Assembly: GCA_022710205.1 (NCBI GenBank)
Contig: JAKLHJ010000023.1
Location: 1-12,178 of the forward strand
Reading direction: 5' to 3'
DNA: 12,178 bases
Source: Patescibacteria group bacterium
Lineage (GTDB): Bacteria > Patescibacteriota > Minisyncoccia > Phycocordibacterales > UBA12445
Positions within the stretch are counted from its first letter, which is position 1; every line of letters starts with the position of its first letter. Positions 10,289 through 12,178 of this stretch are shown here, one piece after another. Made by a program: the position numbers and the translations under genes. Under the pieces are notes generated by a model, which ran no database searches, had not been told where the DNA came from, and saw nothing but the letters and a program-made list of their open reading frames with translations.

Positions 10289-10397
10289 GTAATCTATCAG
10301 CTTCTTTTTTATCTTCTGCATACTTGCCGGAAGATATCCAAACATACAGAAATGAAAAGAAAAAGATACCAATCAAAATGACAATGTAATCAAACAT
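10242..10397 (-). CDS. Possible small membrane protein on the opposite strand, 51 aa
   Basis: The minus strand encodes a 51-residue protein with a clean design: a hydrophobic N-terminal helix IVILIGIFFFSFLYVWI (5-21), then a charged helix GKYAEDKKEADRLLKQLQ (24-41) and a Pro-rich end QPPQPPRSA. It covers most of the otherwise empty gap 10289-10436 and overlaps the end of the nuclease-like gene tail to tail by 47 bases. No Shine-Dalgarno sequence precedes it. The layout resembles small single-span phage proteins such as spanins or inner-membrane accessory proteins. It may also be chance; all neighbouring genes are on the plus strand. Confidence 0.4.
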   Translation of the reverse strand: MFDYIVILIGIFFFSFLYVWISSGKYAEDKKEADRLLKQLQDQPPQPPRSA

Positions 10398-10401
10398 AAT
10401 T

Positions 10402-10436
10402 TTTATAAGAAGTAAAATTTTAAGTATTTTAATAAA
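10402..10436 (+). promoter_or_regulatory. AT-rich leader and possible -10 box before the 549-aa gene
   Basis: Nearly all A/T with TATAAG at 10404-10409 as a possible -10; ATGACA at 10378-10383 resembles a -35 but is 20 bases away, too far for a good match. The leader ends in TTTTAATAAAATGGA, like the leader before the gene at 5746 (TTTAATAATA, seven A, TGGA). A second transcription start for the last gene is plausible but unproven. Confidence 0.3.
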
Positions 10437-12086
10437 ATGGACCCTACCACAATAGTAGATAAAAGCAAGAATTTTTTCAATGTGTTAGATTCAATACCTA
10501 ATCAAGCCGACAAGAATGAGGTCGTTAGAGCAACTATATCTAACGCCCAAAGAACATACGGTTTGACTGAATCAGAAGCAAAAGGAATGTTGGTCACAGC
10601 GGCAAAAGGTGCCGCAGAAGAAAAGGGTCTAAAGGGTGTTGACTTCGATACTGCCATAAAAAAACAATTAGCGATATTGAACGCAGGACAGGCAGACGAG
10701 GACTCTTTCCGATTTTGGTTAGCAAAACACGTACCAGAGATTGCTACTGTTTCCCATGTTGCCGGAGGCATTGTCATGGCGACAAGAGCGATCGAGTTCG
10801 CGAAAGTAGTGATAGCAGGTGGTTCTTTGGCGCAAGGTTTTGCGGCAATGGGACCAATAGGAATATTGGCCGGCTCACTTGCTGCACTAGGATATTTGTT
10901 GCCGTCAATTCTTAACGTATCAAGCGACTATACAGCCATGCAACCGACAATGCAATTATCGGTTTTGGCAGACCTAAAGAAACAGCAAGCTAAAGAAATA
11001 TCAGGCTTCTCTACTTATGACAATACTGTTTCAAGAGTTACGACAACTAAGACAGCAAAACCTAAAGTATATGTTGGAACAATATTAGGCGGAACTGTGG
11101 GTAAGGCTTGGCCGTTCGTTCGTGTGTTAGATGACGAAATAACAGACGAAAAGGACCTGATGAATGACGCTCAGATCAATATGACAAATTGGCTCATGTC
11201 GCTTCCGGGCAAGATAACATACGAGATACAAGTAAAATACAACCCTTTCGACGAGAATCAAGTCAGAAAGATCGGCTACTGGATCACACTCGCTCTCTAT
11301 GTGAACAACAACCTTAACAAGCGCTTGTTTATAGACGAGATACTTCTCGGTCCTATCAATCCGGTTAAGTATTGGCCAGATCAACAGCTAAACACGTCTA
11401 TAAACGTCACACTTCCAAACCTGTTAAAACCTACTGAGATTAAAGAATTATTGCGTGGAGACGGTAATTTAACCACCGTAGACGCAGAGGGAAATATTAT
11501 TGATGTTTTTGCTTTCAACAAACAAGCTGAGATACAAAAGCAAATGGCTGAAGCCAAAGCGAAAGTAGCAGAGCTTGAAAAGATAGCCGAAGATATTATT
11601 AAGAGATCTTCTTCTTCAACCGGTTCTTCAACCGAGTCGAAGCCGTCTTCTGCCGGGTCAACTATTCAACCGACTCTTGAACAGTTAACTCAAGCAAAGA
11701 TCGACGAGGAAAACAAAGCAAAGGCCGCAGCCGCAGCATTTACAGGATCAAATATTCCGGCAGCGGAGACAAAGCTAGATACAAATATAGGACAAATTGC
11801 ACAGCAATTTTATGGAGGAAGTTCTACACCGGCACCGACTCCTACGCCAACACCTACGCCGGCACCGGTTTCCCAATACCCTAAAACCGTCACCGTCATC
11901 GTCCCTGCGCTTATGGTCCGCTCTGCGCCAAACAGCTCGGCTTCTCTTGCCGGATCTCAAAGACTTTCGCAAGGTGAAAGCTTTACCGTCACCGGCAAAG
12001 TTTCAGGAGAGTCTGTCGACGGAAACAATCAATGGTGGGTTTCTCAGTATGGGAATTATGTTTGGACAGGTGGCACAACTTCTTAA
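10437..12086 (+). CDS. Large membrane-associated protein with SH3-like C-terminus, 549 aa
   Basis: Domains in order: a helical N-terminus (1-98); a hydrophobic core (about 101-160) with two or three Gly/Ala-rich membrane segments; a beta-rich central domain (about 200-345, with YVGTILGGTVGKAWPFVRVL and ITYEIQVKYNPFDENQV); a coiled-coil stretch (about 365-393, Lys/Glu/Ala-rich); a Ser/Thr linker; an Ala-rich helix; a proline-threonine hinge PAPTPTPTPTPAP (about 468-480); and a bacterial SH3-like domain (487-549) with VPALMVRSAP and WWVSQYGNYVW. SH3b domains usually bind peptidoglycan, so the C-terminus may reach the cell wall while the core sits in a virion or cell membrane. No enzyme motif is visible. 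Likely a virion membrane or adsorption/penetration protein; a host surface protein is the alternative. Confidence 0.8.
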   Translation: MDPTTIVDKSKNFFNVLDSIPNQADKNEVVRATISNAQRTYGLTESEAKGMLVTAAKGAAEEKGLKGVDFDTAIKKQLAILNAGQADEDSFRFWLAKHVPEIATVSHVAGGIVMATRAIEFAKVVIAGGSLAQGFAAMGPIGILAGSLAALGYLLPSILNVSSDYTAMQPTMQLSVLADLKKQQAKEISGFSTYDNTVSRVTTTKTAKPKVYVGTILGGTVGKAWPFVRVLDDEITDEKDLMNDAQINMTNWLMSLPGKITYEIQVKYNPFDENQVRKIGYWITLALYVNNNLNKRLFIDEILLGPINPVKYWPDQQLNTSINVTLPNLLKPTEIKELLRGDGNLTTVDAEGNIIDVFAFNKQAEIQKQMAEAKAKVAELEKIAEDIIKRSSSSTGSSTESKPSSAGSTIQPTLEQLTQAKIDEENKAKAAAAAFTGSNIPAAETKLDTNIGQIAQQFYGGSSTPAPTPTPTPTPAPVSQYPKTVTVIVPALMVRSAPNSSASLAGSQRLSQGESFTVTGKVSGESVDGNNQWWVSQYGNYVWTGGTTS

Positions 12087-12104
12087 AGTTTGTTAGATGA
12101 TAGC

Positions 12105-12125
12105 CGCCGCCTTTTTTGGGCGGCG
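12105..12125. repeat. GC hairpin after the 549-aa gene
   Basis: CGCCGCC and GGCGGCG form a perfect 7-bp stem around a TTTTTTG loop. It sits 18 bases after the stop codon and so may end the transcript, but there is no T-run after the stem on the plus strand; the T-run is in the loop. It may be a weak terminator or 3' stabilising hairpin. Confidence 0.5.
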
Positions 12126-12153
12126 TCCTATTGTGTGGGGGGAATTTATTTAT

Positions 12154-12178
12154 TTATTACCGTGTTTGTAGGTAATAA
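12154..12178. repeat. Perfect 8-bp inverted repeat at the window edge
   Basis: TTATTACC - 9 bases - GGTAATAA, ending on the last base of the window, so the arms may extend further. It follows a TTTATT-rich stretch. It could be an operator or promoter-region palindrome for the next gene; the context is not visible. Confidence 0.5.

Noticed and set aside
9857..10372. 171-codon frame on the minus strand opposite the nuclease-like gene
   Set aside because: The plus-strand gene has a clear active-site motif and tight spacing to its neighbour; the antisense frame is Phe/Leu/Arg-rich and looks like a shadow.
11590..11880. Repeats in the Ser/Thr linker and proline-threonine hinge as DNA-level elements
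   Set aside because: They are in-frame low-complexity protein linkers of the 549-residue gene.
12105..12125. Standard rho-independent terminator after the 549-residue gene
   Set aside because: The stem is good but no T-run follows it on the plus strand; listed only as a hairpin.
1..12178. CRISPR array
   Set aside because: No regularly spaced direct repeats of suitable length are present.

Overview
The window looks like a piece of a Candidate Phyla Radiation (Patescibacteria, Parcubacteria-like) chromosome joined to a virus-derived block. This taxonomic guess rests on compact genes, many starts with no Shine-Dalgarno sequence, a short TrmD, and a small GIY-YIG gene and surface-protein repeats of a style I associate with that group. 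It is an inference, with no marker-gene proof in the window.

Bases 1-5177 are host housekeeping sequence. On the minus strand are the N-terminal part of dnaE (cut by the window edge) and an unknown 171-residue protein with its own promoter, strong ribosome site and terminator. On the plus strand follow rnhB, a dCMP deaminase, trmD, a short GIY-YIG nuclease gene, a sugar-phosphate nucleotidyltransferase, an unknown 107-residue protein and a dephospho-CoA-kinase/NMP-kinase-like P-loop protein. Several of these genes have extended -10 promoters (TGN-TATAAT type) placed only 6-9 bases before the start codon, so their mRNAs are probably leaderless or nearly so. The GIY-YIG gene lies inside perfect 13-bp terminal inverted repeats flanked by a 5-bp direct repeat (TGAAA). 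It therefore looks like a 278-bp mobile element inserted exactly at the start codon of the nucleotidyltransferase gene.

Bases 5178-5745 hold no convincing gene but much DNA structure: several perfect palindromes, an A+T stretch, a perfect DnaA box with a near-perfect one beside it, and a long bipartite stem with a competing hairpin. This resembles an origin or other control region.

Bases 5746-12086 are a tightly packed plus-strand block with virus-like content: a repetitive 134-residue protein, a 287-residue candidate major capsid protein (double jelly-roll style, inferred), a small zinc-ribbon protein, a small beta-rich virion-type protein, a 57-residue protein, two small membrane proteins, a peptidoglycan amidase, a membrane-anchored fibre/spike-like protein, a PD-(D/E)XK nuclease-like protein, and a 549-residue protein with a hydrophobic core, proline-threonine linker and SH3-like C-terminus. 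A short membrane-protein reading frame lies on the opposite strand between the last two. No terminase, portal, tail, integrase or packaging ATPase is visible. The simplest reading is the structural and lysis module of a tailless, possibly membrane-containing virus or provirus of a CPR host, with its replication and packaging genes outside the window.
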